Positions 7,303-15,912 of a stretch of DNA of 64,000 nt are shown piece after piece. Both the position numbers and the translations under genes were made by a program. Each line of letters starts with the position of its first letter. The first letter of the stretch is position 1. This stretch comes from Fibrobacteria bacterium (GTDB lineage: Bacteria; Fibrobacterota; Fibrobacteria; UBA11236): the NCBI GenBank assembly GCA_025360005.1, contig JANYDA010000027.1, forward strand, positions 1 through 64,000, in the 5' to 3' direction. The notes beneath the pieces are model-generated. The model ran no database searches. It was not told the DNA's origin and saw only the letters and a list, made by a program, of their open reading frames with translations.

Positions 7303-10209
7303 TCAAACAGAGAAATTGCTGGGGATTTTCACACCCAGCACGTTCATATTTCCGCCCGGACCGGTTTGCACCGGGGAAAGCGAGGCGCCGCCGCCGGGCG
7401 GAGCGCCCCCGTCCAGTTCTTCGCCCTTCCCGCCGCTGTCCTTGCCGCCCGAGGCGCTTGAAGCGCTCGAAGCGCCGGGGAAGGCCTTGGCCCCGCCGTT
7501 GGGGAGCAGTTGCAGGTAGGTTTTGACGGTGGGGTATTTGACGAATTCCCAATTGCGCGTCATGTCGATCTGGAAATCATCCGCGAGCATTCCCAGGAAG
7601 CCCGTGCCCGCGGTGATGATCTTGAGATCCACCACCACCACCCAGGGTTTGCCGAAGTCGAAGCGGTTGGCCGTCCCTTTGGGCACGCCGGCCATGGTGC
7701 CCAGTTCCACGGAGAGGAACCCCTTGGTGTCCTTGAGATCTTTTTCCATAAATACCAGGAAGGAGTCCTTGTCGCGGATCACCCATTTGGAAATGTCCGG
7801 CCGGTAAAGGATAGGGCATTCGATGAATCCGGGGGCCGCCGGATCCGGGGATTTGAAGAACAGGGAGGCTTTGACGATGCCCATCCATGCGGGGATATCC
7901 GGAAGCTTGCTGCGGTCCAGGATCAGGCTCAAGGGGAAATCGGTCAGTTTGCGCCGGATCATCTGCTTGATATAGGCCGCATCCATGCCGGGCTCGGTCT
8001 TGAGTTCCTTGATCCAGAATACGGTGGCGTTCCAAGGTTGGTTGCGCAGTTCCACGTAGTCCATGGCCACGGCCGCGCGCGGTTTGGAGTAGGCCGTATT
8101 GGTGGGCACGCGCCGCAACCCGGTCAGGTCCCCGCCGGCATTGAAGGTCATTTTGGCGAAGGTGGGATTGTGGCTTCCCCAGCCGTTGAAATCCCCGTTC
8201 ACGTTTTCCCGCGGGATGGGCCCGGCAGAATCCGAGACCACGATGTATGGGGTATGCAGGGAACCCTTGAGGGCGGGGTAGTCGTCCACCGAATGGCCCT
8301 GCACCGTCACCTTGCCCCCGGCCATGCTTTCCAGCATATAGAGCCCGGCGCGGTGGGAATGCCCGGATAGGGTGTAATGGATTTTCTTGTCCAGCATCAT
8401 CTGGAACACGTCTACCTTGCGCTTTTCGCAGGCGCCCAGGTTGAAGTAGGAGATATTGTCGCTGTCGCCCACGGCAAAGGATTGGTTGGCGCCGTCCTGG
8501 AGCCTGTCCTCATTGTAGTTGACCCAAGTATAATGGGAGACCATCAGGCATTTGACCGGGCCCTGGCCGTAGCCTTTCGCGCCGTAGTCCGCGCCCTTCT
8601 TCACCATCACCGCTTCTTCCGCGGTCATGGCCTCTTCCGCATTGGGGAGGTGCCCTATCTCCGGGCCATGCCAGATAAGGCGTTCATCGTTCCCCCAGGC
8701 CAGCGAGATCATCTGCATCCCGGCCATGCGGGAGGTGAATGAGTAGATGGGCGTGAAGAGCAGGTAGAAGAGATCCATCACCTTGGGCTTGAAATTGGAT
8801 TTGTCGAAAACCTTGCCGTAATTGTCGCCGTACATCAGGCAGGCTTCCAGCACCGTCAGGTTGTTGTCGGCCGGGATGCCGGGGTTGGCCATCTTGGCGT
8901 CGCTGACCACGCGCGGGGAAACGCCGAAGGGCTTATCGTACGCGTCATGGTTGCCGGCCAGGATCACCACCGGCTTGCGCGCCGTCAGGTAGAAATCCAC
9001 GATCATGTTGTAGAAGGCGATCACGTCCACGCCGTAGTCGTACATCCGCTCCAGGCTCGCATCGTCCGCGTTGACCAGGTTGCGCACGGAATCCGCGGGC
9101 ATGTCGCTCTTCAAGGCGTCGGCGCCCGGGAAGCAGCTCATGGAGAAATCGATCAGGTCGCCGCCCACCACCAGCAGGCCCACTTCGCCGTCGGCGTCAT
9201 CCCCGTTGCCCAGGGCGCGGCCCGCGCTCTTGATCAGGTTGTCCACCGCGCGCCCGGTGGTGTTGAGCATGCCGGCCAAGGTTTCCGAATGTCCGGGGAT
9301 GATTTGCAAATCCGATCGCCGCATCACTTCCAGGCGCGAGACCACGTGCAGATCGCTGATATAGCCTACGTTCAGGCAGGGATTGTCGTCGTAGAAGAAA
9401 AGCGGATGCAGGGTGGCCACCGGCACCTTGGCCATGAAATTCCAATTGAGGATGTCGAAGGAATTGAGCGGGCCGTCCGGGCCCTTGCGCGGGCCGCCGG
9501 ATTTGGTGAAGGCGTCCGAATCCGCCTGGTAGCGCTTGCCGACGAATTTGTGCTTGCCGTCCAGGGTGAAGTCGCGCATGGCGGAGGTCACCATGAATTC
9601 CTCCACCTCGCGGCCGTCCGGGTACAGCGCCAGCCAATTGACGAAACAATGCTGGCCTACATCCTTGCCCACGTTCTTGCGCAGCCAGGCCTTGAGCTTG
9701 GGGCCGTCCAATTCGATGTGGTACACGAAAGGGAGCAAATCGTTGCGCCCGATTTTCTTGGCCGCATCCAGCAGCGGGGATTTATAGTCCCCGAAGATCC
9801 CGTTCGCGAAATAGCCCGTGATGGTGGGATTGAAAAGCCCCTGGAATCCCTTGGCGGGGATATCCAAGGTGGGATGGGCCCCGGTAGCCCAGGACGGATC
9901 CAGCAGGGTCGCCTGCTTGACGATATCCGGATCGCTCATGTTGAAAGGCATGTGGAAGGCCGATTCCGCCAGCTCGCCCTTTTTGAAGAGGAGGGTGTTC
10001 TCCAACGACAGGAACTGCAAGTGGTATCCCACGGTATGCAGCATCACGTCGTCCTCGATCTTTTCGCTCAAGGCGATCAGTAGATGCGCGGAGTCGTCTT
10101 CGGCCACCAGTTCCGGATTGCCGATTGAAGGGTAGAGAATGGCTCCGGAGGCGAAGAATTGCCTTACATGTTCGGCCCAGGAAGGGATTTCGCTTTCTTC
10201 ATCCGCCAT
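7303..10209 (-). CDS. Large calcineurin-like metallophosphoesterase, candidate T6SS cargo
   Basis: The 968-residue protein carries all metal-binding motifs of the calcineurin-like phosphoesterase fold in order: SDLHV (D286, H288), GGDLIDF (D351), AGNHDAY (N420, H421), VSHYTW (about residue 560) and SGHSHRAG (about 628). The first 270 residues and the last 300 residues are not recognised, so the catalytic core sits in the middle of a much larger protein than usual. There is no signal peptide, consistent with either cytoplasmic function or export through the T6SS. It lies 33 bases after the PAAR gene and immediately before the pentapeptide gene. Likely activity is phosphodiester or phosphomonoester hydrolysis; the substrate is unknown. 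The C-terminus is Gly/Ser/Ala-rich and disordered. Confidence 0.9.
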   Translation of the reverse strand: MADEESEIPSWAEHVRQFFASGAILYPSIGNPELVAEDDSAHLLIALSEKIEDDVMLHTVGYHLQFLSLENTLLFKKGELAESAFHMPFNMSDPDIVKQATLLDPSWATGAHPTLDIPAKGFQGLFNPTITGYFANGIFGDYKSPLLDAAKKIGRNDLLPFVYHIELDGPKLKAWLRKNVGKDVGQHCFVNWLALYPDGREVEEFMVTSAMRDFTLDGKHKFVGKRYQADSDAFTKSGGPRKGPDGPLNSFDILNWNFMAKVPVATLHPLFFYDDNPCLNVGYISDLHVVSRLEVMRRSDLQIIPGHSETLAGMLNTTGRAVDNLIKSAGRALGNGDDADGEVGLLVVGGDLIDFSMSCFPGADALKSDMPADSVRNLVNADDASLERMYDYGVDVIAFYNMIVDFYLTARKPVVILAGNHDAYDKPFGVSPRVVSDAKMANPGIPADNNLTVLEACLMYGDNYGKVFDKSNFKPKVMDLFYLLFTPIYSFTSRMAGMQMISLAWGNDERLIWHGPEIGHLPNAEEAMTAEEAVMVKKGADYGAKGYGQGPVKCLMVSHYTWVNYNEDRLQDGANQSFAVGDSDNISYFNLGACEKRKVDVFQMMLDKKIHYTLSGHSHRAGLYMLESMAGGKVTVQGHSVDDYPALKGSLHTPYIVVSDSAGPIPRENVNGDFNGWGSHNPTFAKMTFNAGGDLTGLRRVPTNTAYSKPRAAVAMDYVELRNQPWNATVFWIKELKTEPGMDAAYIKQMIRRKLTDFPLSLILDRSKLPDIPAWMGIVKASLFFKSPDPAAPGFIECPILYRPDISKWVIRDKDSFLVFMEKDLKDTKGFLSVELGTMAGVPKGTANRFDFGKPWVVVVDLKIITAGTGFLGMLADDFQIDMTRNWEFVKYPTVKTYLQLLPNGGAKAFPGASSASSASGGKDSGGKGEELDGGAPPGGGASLSPVQTGPGGNMNVLGVKIPSNFSV

Positions 10210-10242
10210 GGGCCGCCCGCTCTTGTTCGGATTCCATGGCGC

Positions 10243-11322
10243 TCAGCTTTTCTTCTTTTTCCATTTGACCTGCACGGGCCCGCTCGGCAAATCGCTCAAG
10301 GCCGCTTTACCGGATGCGTCCAGGGATCCTTTCTTCACGCTATCGTCGGAGAAGGTCAGCTCGTACTCCACGTCTTTGACGGCCTCCCCCTTTTCGTCGA
10401 GCAGTTGCAGTTCCAGGGTATCGCTGATGGTGAGCGTCTTGCTGACGCCCACTACCGCCTCCACTCCGGCCAGGAAGAAATAGCCGAGCACTTGCGGGCC
10501 CGCCTCTCCGTCCTTGCCGCCTTCCCCGCTGTCCTTGTCGCCCAGCTTGTATTCGCCATCCAGCTTGCCGCCTTGCACCTTGGTCTTGATGAGCTTGGCC
10601 AGGTTGTAGGCGTGCGGCCCGGTTTCCTCGAACACGGCCAGCGTGGCCTCCAGCCCGTCCTCGAAGCCGTCCGCCTTGGCGCTCAGTTGGGCCGTATCGC
10701 CCATCTTGCCCGCGGCCTTGCTCCACTTGGCGTCCGTGATATCCTGGACTTCCACCTTGAAGGCGCCGGCCTTGGCGTAGCCGCTGTGGTAGATGCGCCC
10801 TTCCGGCGAACTCACGCCGATGATGTCCTTGCCGTCCGGATCGTGGAGCTTGTATTTGACGCCGCCCAGCGGTTTGCCGGCGCTGTCCACCACTTCGCAT
10901 TCCAGGTAATGGTTCTCCGTGGAGGCCGGCGGTTCCCCCAAGGGAAACGGGGAGATGCCGATGGGCGGGGACGTCTTGGCCGCCGCCGCCGCTGCCGCCG
11001 AAGCGGCGCTGCCCGCCTGGGAACCGCTGCCCGCTTCGCCGATCAGCACGGTCATGCATCCCATGGCCGGCATGGAAGGCGGGCCCACGCATACGGTGAT
11101 ATCGGAAACGCGCGCGGCCGGTTTTTTGCCGATGAGGACGCCGGTGCTGCCCAGGGTAATGGGGCCGCCTACATGCGGCACCGGGCCCGTGCACATGGGG
11201 CACACGTGCATGTCCCCCAGCGCGGACGCGGGCATCTTGCCGATCAGCACCATGGGATTGCCCAATACGATGCTGCCGCCATGCGCGGTAGTGTCTCCCA
11301 TTCTTGCGGCCGGCTTTCCCAT
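10243..11322 (-). CDS. PAAR-domain tip protein with C-terminal beta-sandwich extension
   Basis: Translation from ATG 11322, behind the strong ribosome site AAGGAC, gives 359 residues. Residues 1-100 form a PAAR domain with its repeated pattern: MGDTTAHGGSIVLGNPMVLI, GKMPASALGDMHVC, GPITLGSTGVLIGKKPAAR and CMTVLIGEAG. An Ala-rich linker follows. Then come two transthyretin/Ig-like modules (VVDSAGKPLGGVKYKLHDPDG and LDEKGEAVKDVEYELTFSDD), ending in a Lys-rich tail. PAAR proteins sharpen the VgrG tip and carry effectors; TTR-like extensions are known T6SS recruiting modules. It lies between the secreted 336-residue protein and the metallophosphoesterase. The open frame extends upstream of 11322 but that part overlaps the neighbouring gene and looks non-coding. 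Confidence 0.93.
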   Translation of the reverse strand: MGKPAARMGDTTAHGGSIVLGNPMVLIGKMPASALGDMHVCPMCTGPVPHVGGPITLGSTGVLIGKKPAARVSDITVCVGPPSMPAMGCMTVLIGEAGSGSQAGSAASAAAAAAAKTSPPIGISPFPLGEPPASTENHYLECEVVDSAGKPLGGVKYKLHDPDGKDIIGVSSPEGRIYHSGYAKAGAFKVEVQDITDAKWSKAAGKMGDTAQLSAKADGFEDGLEATLAVFEETGPHAYNLAKLIKTKVQGGKLDGEYKLGDKDSGEGGKDGEAGPQVLGYFFLAGVEAVVGVSKTLTISDTLELQLLDEKGEAVKDVEYELTFSDDSVKKGSLDASGKAALSDLPSGPVQVKWKKKKS

Positions 11323-11353
11323 CGTCAGTCCTTTCTTCGATCCGGATCGCCTG

Positions 11354-12364
11354 TCAGGGCTTGCGGATCCATGCCAGTAAAGGCTTCGCGTCCGCGGTCC
11401 CCCGGTAATGCTCCAGGAATTCTTGCGCCCTGGTTTTATCGGCGGAGTGGTCGGCGAATATTTCCGAGGCCGGTTTAGCCGGGCCTCCGTGCATGCCCAC
11501 CAGGTTGGGAAGGTGGGTATCGAGCAACTGCGCCGGGAGTTCGGAATCGGCCGGCAAAGCGAGCATGCGGAAAAAAGCCAGCGCCAACCGGTTCCCGTAG
11601 CCGGAAGGCAAGAAGGCATTCCCTTCCACGGAACTGGAAAGGCGCCCTATCAGGGTGGAGCGCATACCGTATGTGAGCCCGGGCGATTCCAGGAAGTGGA
11701 TCAAGCGTTCGTAGGCCGCGGGATTTTTCAAACAATTCGCCCCGGCCCTTTCCCACAGGTATTCCGCGAATTGGAAATCCAACTTCGGGGCTTCTCCCGC
11801 CGCCAACCGCAAGGTCTCTTCCAGGTTTTGGGAATTCTTTTCGATGTCGGCCGCCAGCTTCACGTCCTCCAAGGCGTCCTTAGCCGAGAATATATGATCG
11901 CAATTGCCTTCCGATAAAGCATCGCGGAGCGTCATGCCCCGCCCGCGCGTGAAGACAACGAATTCCGCCCCCGGCGCCAGTTCATGGTTGGACCAGACGC
12001 CCGGCATCGCGAAGACGCGACTGATCTTCCTAATGCGCTGGGACGCTTCCAAGGTGAAGGCGGTCGCACCGGTGTCCGTGAAAGTCCCTTTGAAAATTCC
12101 TTTGACCAGGACCTTAAGCGATACCTTTCGGATGTTGGTAACGGTGCTGCCCGCGTCCGGCAGCGCCTCTCCAAAATCCGCCTGCTGCACGCGGATCCAG
12201 AGAATGCCCCCGGCCCGCAGGATATCTGACGGGGAGTCGGCTAAGGTTTCCATGAATGTTCCTTTGTCCTTTGCGGCTCCGGCGTGCGCGCGCGGAGGCC
12301 CCGATCCGGCCCATGCGGCGCCGGCGATGAATAGGAAAAATAGCGAGGGCAGGCCCGTGTGCAT
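11354..12364 (-). CDS. Exported protein of unknown function (T6SS locus)
   Basis: The 336-residue product starts MHTGLPSLFFLFIAGAAWAG, a clear Sec signal peptide cleaved near AWA-GSG. The mature part has a beta-rich first half (LKVLVKGIFKGTF, AEFVVFTRGRGMTL) and an alpha-helical second half (about residues 165-336). No catalytic motif is recognised. It lies 31 bases before the PAAR gene and 46 bases after the OmpA-like gene. It is the only cluster member besides the pentapeptide protein with an export signal, so a periplasmic immunity protein against a cell-wall-targeting cargo is one reading. That is inference from location only; I do not recognise the family. Confidence 0.8.
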   Translation of the reverse strand: MHTGLPSLFFLFIAGAAWAGSGPPRAHAGAAKDKGTFMETLADSPSDILRAGGILWIRVQQADFGEALPDAGSTVTNIRKVSLKVLVKGIFKGTFTDTGATAFTLEASQRIRKISRVFAMPGVWSNHELAPGAEFVVFTRGRGMTLRDALSEGNCDHIFSAKDALEDVKLAADIEKNSQNLEETLRLAAGEAPKLDFQFAEYLWERAGANCLKNPAAYERLIHFLESPGLTYGMRSTLIGRLSSSVEGNAFLPSGYGNRLALAFFRMLALPADSELPAQLLDTHLPNLVGMHGGPAKPASEIFADHSADKTRAQEFLEHYRGTADAKPLLAWIRKP

Positions 12365-12410
12365 GGCGTTCTCTCCGTCCCCGGCGGGATGATCATGGTA
12401 GGTTTTTTTT

Positions 12411-15400
12411 TCATGTCCGTGAATCCACGGCCAACAGGTTCAGGGAGATGGGGAAGCGCGTTTCCAACCCGGTGCCCTGCACCGGTTGGGCCAGCTTGGT
12501 GGGATTGCCGTCTTTCAGCATTGAGACCGCGCCGGCGGGCGCGGGAGTGGAGACGCCGGTGGCGATATTGAATACGAAACCCAGGCGGATGGTCCAGGTG
12601 TTACTGACAACCGACGAATACAGGCGGCAGGCGGGATCATCCGGCGTAGGGCCCGCGACCCCGGCCATATTGGTCCAGAAGCACAGGTCGCTCCGGAAAT
12701 TCAGATTGAAGCGATACGAGGAAAGCCTGCCGGGCAGGAAATCATGGTTGGCCGGGCAGCTATCGCCCGGACTATCCCACATTTCAATTTGCCAATTTTC
12801 TCCCACGGCCAGCGCGGTTTTACTGATGGGCTTGGGGGGCCCCACCCCGCCTTCCGTGCCCACGCAAAGGTTGCCGCCCGTGCCTTCGCTCCCGAAATTG
12901 GTGGTATCCAGGACCGGCCCGGATACCAAGGCCGGCGCGGCTCCGCCGGGGCCGAAAACGGTGCCGGCGGAGGCGGAAACCCAGACGCTGATGCGTTGGT
13001 GTTGGACGGGCGGCGTTACCGTGGTATCGGTATAATCGGAAACCACGTCCTCGCCGATGGGGACCGTGGGCGAGCTCGGCACCGCCAATTCATTGTTGAC
13101 CCAGCCTCCGAACAGGCGATCCAAACCGCGCTTGCCGTCCGCGCCGCCACCCGTCACGTTCACGGTGGCATCGTTATGCGTGGCCGCGGCCGGAGCGGAA
13201 GTGAAAAGCCCCGTCTGCACGCGGCAGCCGGTGGCCGAAGTGGGGTTGGTAGGGGTGATGACGATTTGGCTCGAGCGGGATACGCTGCGGTTGCTTACGC
13301 CCTTGATCCGGATCAACACCAGGTTCATGATGATGAAAGGCTCGAACCCTATGCTGTCCTGGAACTTGCCCGTCCCGTTGCAATCCACGAACGGCCGCAG
13401 GTGGAAGGATCCAACCGCGTCCGCCAGCAAGGTGGCTGTCAGCGCGCCCGCCGCCGTGGGGGCCAGGGTGGGCTCCGGCTTGGGGGACAAGGCGATGATG
13501 CTGGCATGATCCCCGTCGGGAGCCGGCCGCGTATCGCGTTGAACGCTCCAGACAACCGGAACTCCTGCCGGTTCCACTTCCAAGGAAAGCTTGAGCGGGT
13601 CGGCAGCGGGCAGGGAGCTTTCCACCAGCACGATGGGTTTGTTGACGGTGAAATCCACGTCGAAGTCCACGGCCACGGGCGAGGCCCCGGTAGCTTTATC
13701 TAGTTTGTGACGATTGACTGGAGAATTGCCCAGCCGCGGCGTCTGGGCGGGCGTGGAAGGCGCGTCGGCCTTGAAATTCTTGAAGCGGATGACCGTGACG
13801 TTCGCCTTGTCGCCTTCCGGGTCCACGTCCTTTACCCCTAAAGTGAAACCGGAGTCGCGCAACGCGCCGCTGACCGCGGCGCCCTGGACGAACAGCTTGA
13901 GGCCGCCTCCCGGGATGGAGGCGTTGTCGATCTCGTCCGGATCGGCGACGGCGGCTTCGCCCGCGGTGGGACGCTCGTTGGGGAAGAGTTGGACCTGGGC
14001 GCCGATCTTCTTCAGCACCAGCTTGCCCGCGAAGGCGGCCGGCTTGGCCTTCTGCACGATGAGCATGGCGCGGCCTTGCTTTCCGCCGGGATCCTGGATA
14101 TGCAGGAAGCGTCCGTCGTCGATCTTGTTGGGGCTCACGCCCGGAGAAGCCATGGTGACTGGATCCACGGCTACGGCGGTGCGGCTTTGGCAAATGTCCA
14201 GGAACACTTCCACTACCGTCAACTTGACGATCGCGGCCGGGCCCACCGGAAAGGAGCCGCCGGCCAAGGTCAGGGTCAAGTCGATATCGTCTACGGCCGC
14301 GCTGGCGGCGAGGCCTTCGCCGAAAAGATTCAGGCCCGCGGTCAGTTGCGCGCCGGTGAATACGTTGCCGGTCCCGTCGAAGGCGAGCGCGGTTCCGGCC
14401 GTGGCGGCGGTGAAGAAGGCGATGCCGGGCTTGGAAACCGTGAGCGTGCCGGTGCCGTCGAAAGGGTCGCTCGTCTTGAGCGTGAATTGTTTGCGCGCGG
14501 CCTTGGTCCAGGGCTTCTTGACCAGCAGGATGCGGCTGGCCGGGGTCAAGGTGGGATTGGGCGTGGGCGTGGGCGCCGGGGCGCCGCCGGGAACGCCCGC
14601 GTCCTGCGGCCCCGTGCCGCCGCCGTCGGGCGCGCTTCCGCCCGTGGATGCAGGCGAGGCCGGTGCGGCCGTAGGTGTCGGTACCGGAGCTGGCGCGGAT
14701 CCCCCGGAAGCCGGCGGCGAGGCCGGAGCGGACGAGGGCGCGGCGCGGTTGATGATCGGGTTCACGGCCTGGCCCGGCTTGGGTGAAATGGGGATGGGCG
14801 AGAACCTGAATTCCTTCAGTTTGTAGACCGGGCATTCCGCCGGCGCGCAAATCCCGCCGCGATGGCAAACCAAATCCGGCGATTGTTCCGCGCGGAAGAA
14901 AAGTATTTCCACGCGGCGGTTGGTCTTGCTGCGGAAATCGTCCTTGTCCGCGGCTTCAATGGGGAAGTTCTCTCCGCAGCCCACGGCGGAAGGCCCGGTG
15001 GTTATGAATCGAAGCGCGTCGCGATGTTGCCTCATGCCGTTGCGATCGGTGTCGAGCAGGTTGCCCAAGGCTTCCTGATAGACATCGAAGATGGCGCTCC
15101 AGGTCTTGGGGCCGATGGCGCCGTCCACGGGGATGCCGCCTGCGAAGTCCGCGTTGAAGGATTTCTGGAACCCGCGCAAGGCGGTCTTGCCGTCCGCGTC
15201 CTCGGCGTTGTTCACCGCGCCGGGATCGCAGGGCCAGCCGCGCACCTTGGCCGCCCATTTCAATATCAGCTTATAGTCTTCCACCTTGTGCTTGCCGTCC
15301 GCGATGGCTACCCAGGCCTCGCGACTGCCTGCCAGCATATGCAGGACCGCGTCGGCGCGGGCTTCCGACAAAGTGACATTGTAGCCCTGGGCGCCGCTGG

Positions 15401-15692
15401 TATCCGTATGCCCGGTTATGAGGATGGACTCTTCCGAATGCGTTTCGGCCCGGATATAGCAGGCCCGCAGCGCCGCCAACCCGCGGAATTTCACCTCGGC
15501 GGCCGACTGATCCCGCTGTTCCGCCGGACTGAAATCCGGGAGGAATACCGCGCTGTCATGGTTGAAATGGAAGTCGGAAACCTCCAGGCAGAAAGCCTTG
15601 AACCGATCCAGCTTGAAAAGGAAAGCCTGTCCCGTGGCCAGGGAAAAGGGGGCGGCAAACAGCTTCTTTTCAGTGAGATCCAATTCCGGCAT
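12411..15692 (-). CDS. OmpA-like plus peptidoglycan-binding protein without signal peptide, T6SS-associated
   Basis: The 1093-residue protein contains an OmpA C-like domain split around a peptidoglycan-binding_1-like insert. The OmpA start is visible as FHFNHDSAVFLPDF and ITGHTDTSGAQGYNVTLSEA, with the closing KTNRRVEILFF near residue 270. The insert holds a WPCDPGAVNN...KTALRGFQKSFN section and GAIGPKTWSAIFDVYQ. A Pro/Ala/Gly/Thr-rich linker (about 300-390) leads to some 700 residues of beta-rich sequence (GTLTVSKPGIAFF, ALTATLLADAVGSFHLRPF) that I cannot assign. No signal peptide is present although these domains bind cell wall in the periplasm. Its place between clpV and the PAAR gene suggests T6SS delivery, as a cargo or a wall anchor. 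No hydrolase motif was seen. Confidence 0.88.
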   Translation of the reverse strand: MPELDLTEKKLFAAPFSLATGQAFLFKLDRFKAFCLEVSDFHFNHDSAVFLPDFSPAEQRDQSAAEVKFRGLAALRACYIRAETHSEESILITGHTDTSGAQGYNVTLSEARADAVLHMLAGSREAWVAIADGKHKVEDYKLILKWAAKVRGWPCDPGAVNNAEDADGKTALRGFQKSFNADFAGGIPVDGAIGPKTWSAIFDVYQEALGNLLDTDRNGMRQHRDALRFITTGPSAVGCGENFPIEAADKDDFRSKTNRRVEILFFRAEQSPDLVCHRGGICAPAECPVYKLKEFRFSPIPISPKPGQAVNPIINRAAPSSAPASPPASGGSAPAPVPTPTAAPASPASTGGSAPDGGGTGPQDAGVPGGAPAPTPTPNPTLTPASRILLVKKPWTKAARKQFTLKTSDPFDGTGTLTVSKPGIAFFTAATAGTALAFDGTGNVFTGAQLTAGLNLFGEGLAASAAVDDIDLTLTLAGGSFPVGPAAIVKLTVVEVFLDICQSRTAVAVDPVTMASPGVSPNKIDDGRFLHIQDPGGKQGRAMLIVQKAKPAAFAGKLVLKKIGAQVQLFPNERPTAGEAAVADPDEIDNASIPGGGLKLFVQGAAVSGALRDSGFTLGVKDVDPEGDKANVTVIRFKNFKADAPSTPAQTPRLGNSPVNRHKLDKATGASPVAVDFDVDFTVNKPIVLVESSLPAADPLKLSLEVEPAGVPVVWSVQRDTRPAPDGDHASIIALSPKPEPTLAPTAAGALTATLLADAVGSFHLRPFVDCNGTGKFQDSIGFEPFIIMNLVLIRIKGVSNRSVSRSSQIVITPTNPTSATGCRVQTGLFTSAPAAATHNDATVNVTGGGADGKRGLDRLFGGWVNNELAVPSSPTVPIGEDVVSDYTDTTVTPPVQHQRISVWVSASAGTVFGPGGAAPALVSGPVLDTTNFGSEGTGGNLCVGTEGGVGPPKPISKTALAVGENWQIEMWDSPGDSCPANHDFLPGRLSSYRFNLNFRSDLCFWTNMAGVAGPTPDDPACRLYSSVVSNTWTIRLGFVFNIATGVSTPAPAGAVSMLKDGNPTKLAQPVQGTGLETRFPISLNLLAVDSRT

Positions 15693-15912
15693 GCCCGATA
15701 TCCCGCTTCAGTTCCCGGCCCCGGCCGGCCTACCCGTCCGGCTCACTCCATCGCTATCAGCTATCAATATGCATCTCAGCGCAAACGGCGGCCGTGATCG
15801 GCATCACCTTTCCGCGTTTCCGGGATTGCCGAAGGCGAGTCGCAGAACCGCTTCGGCACCGGCGCTTATTCGACGGGGGCTCCTATGCGCCGCGTACGGG
15901 CCTTACCGGGGT

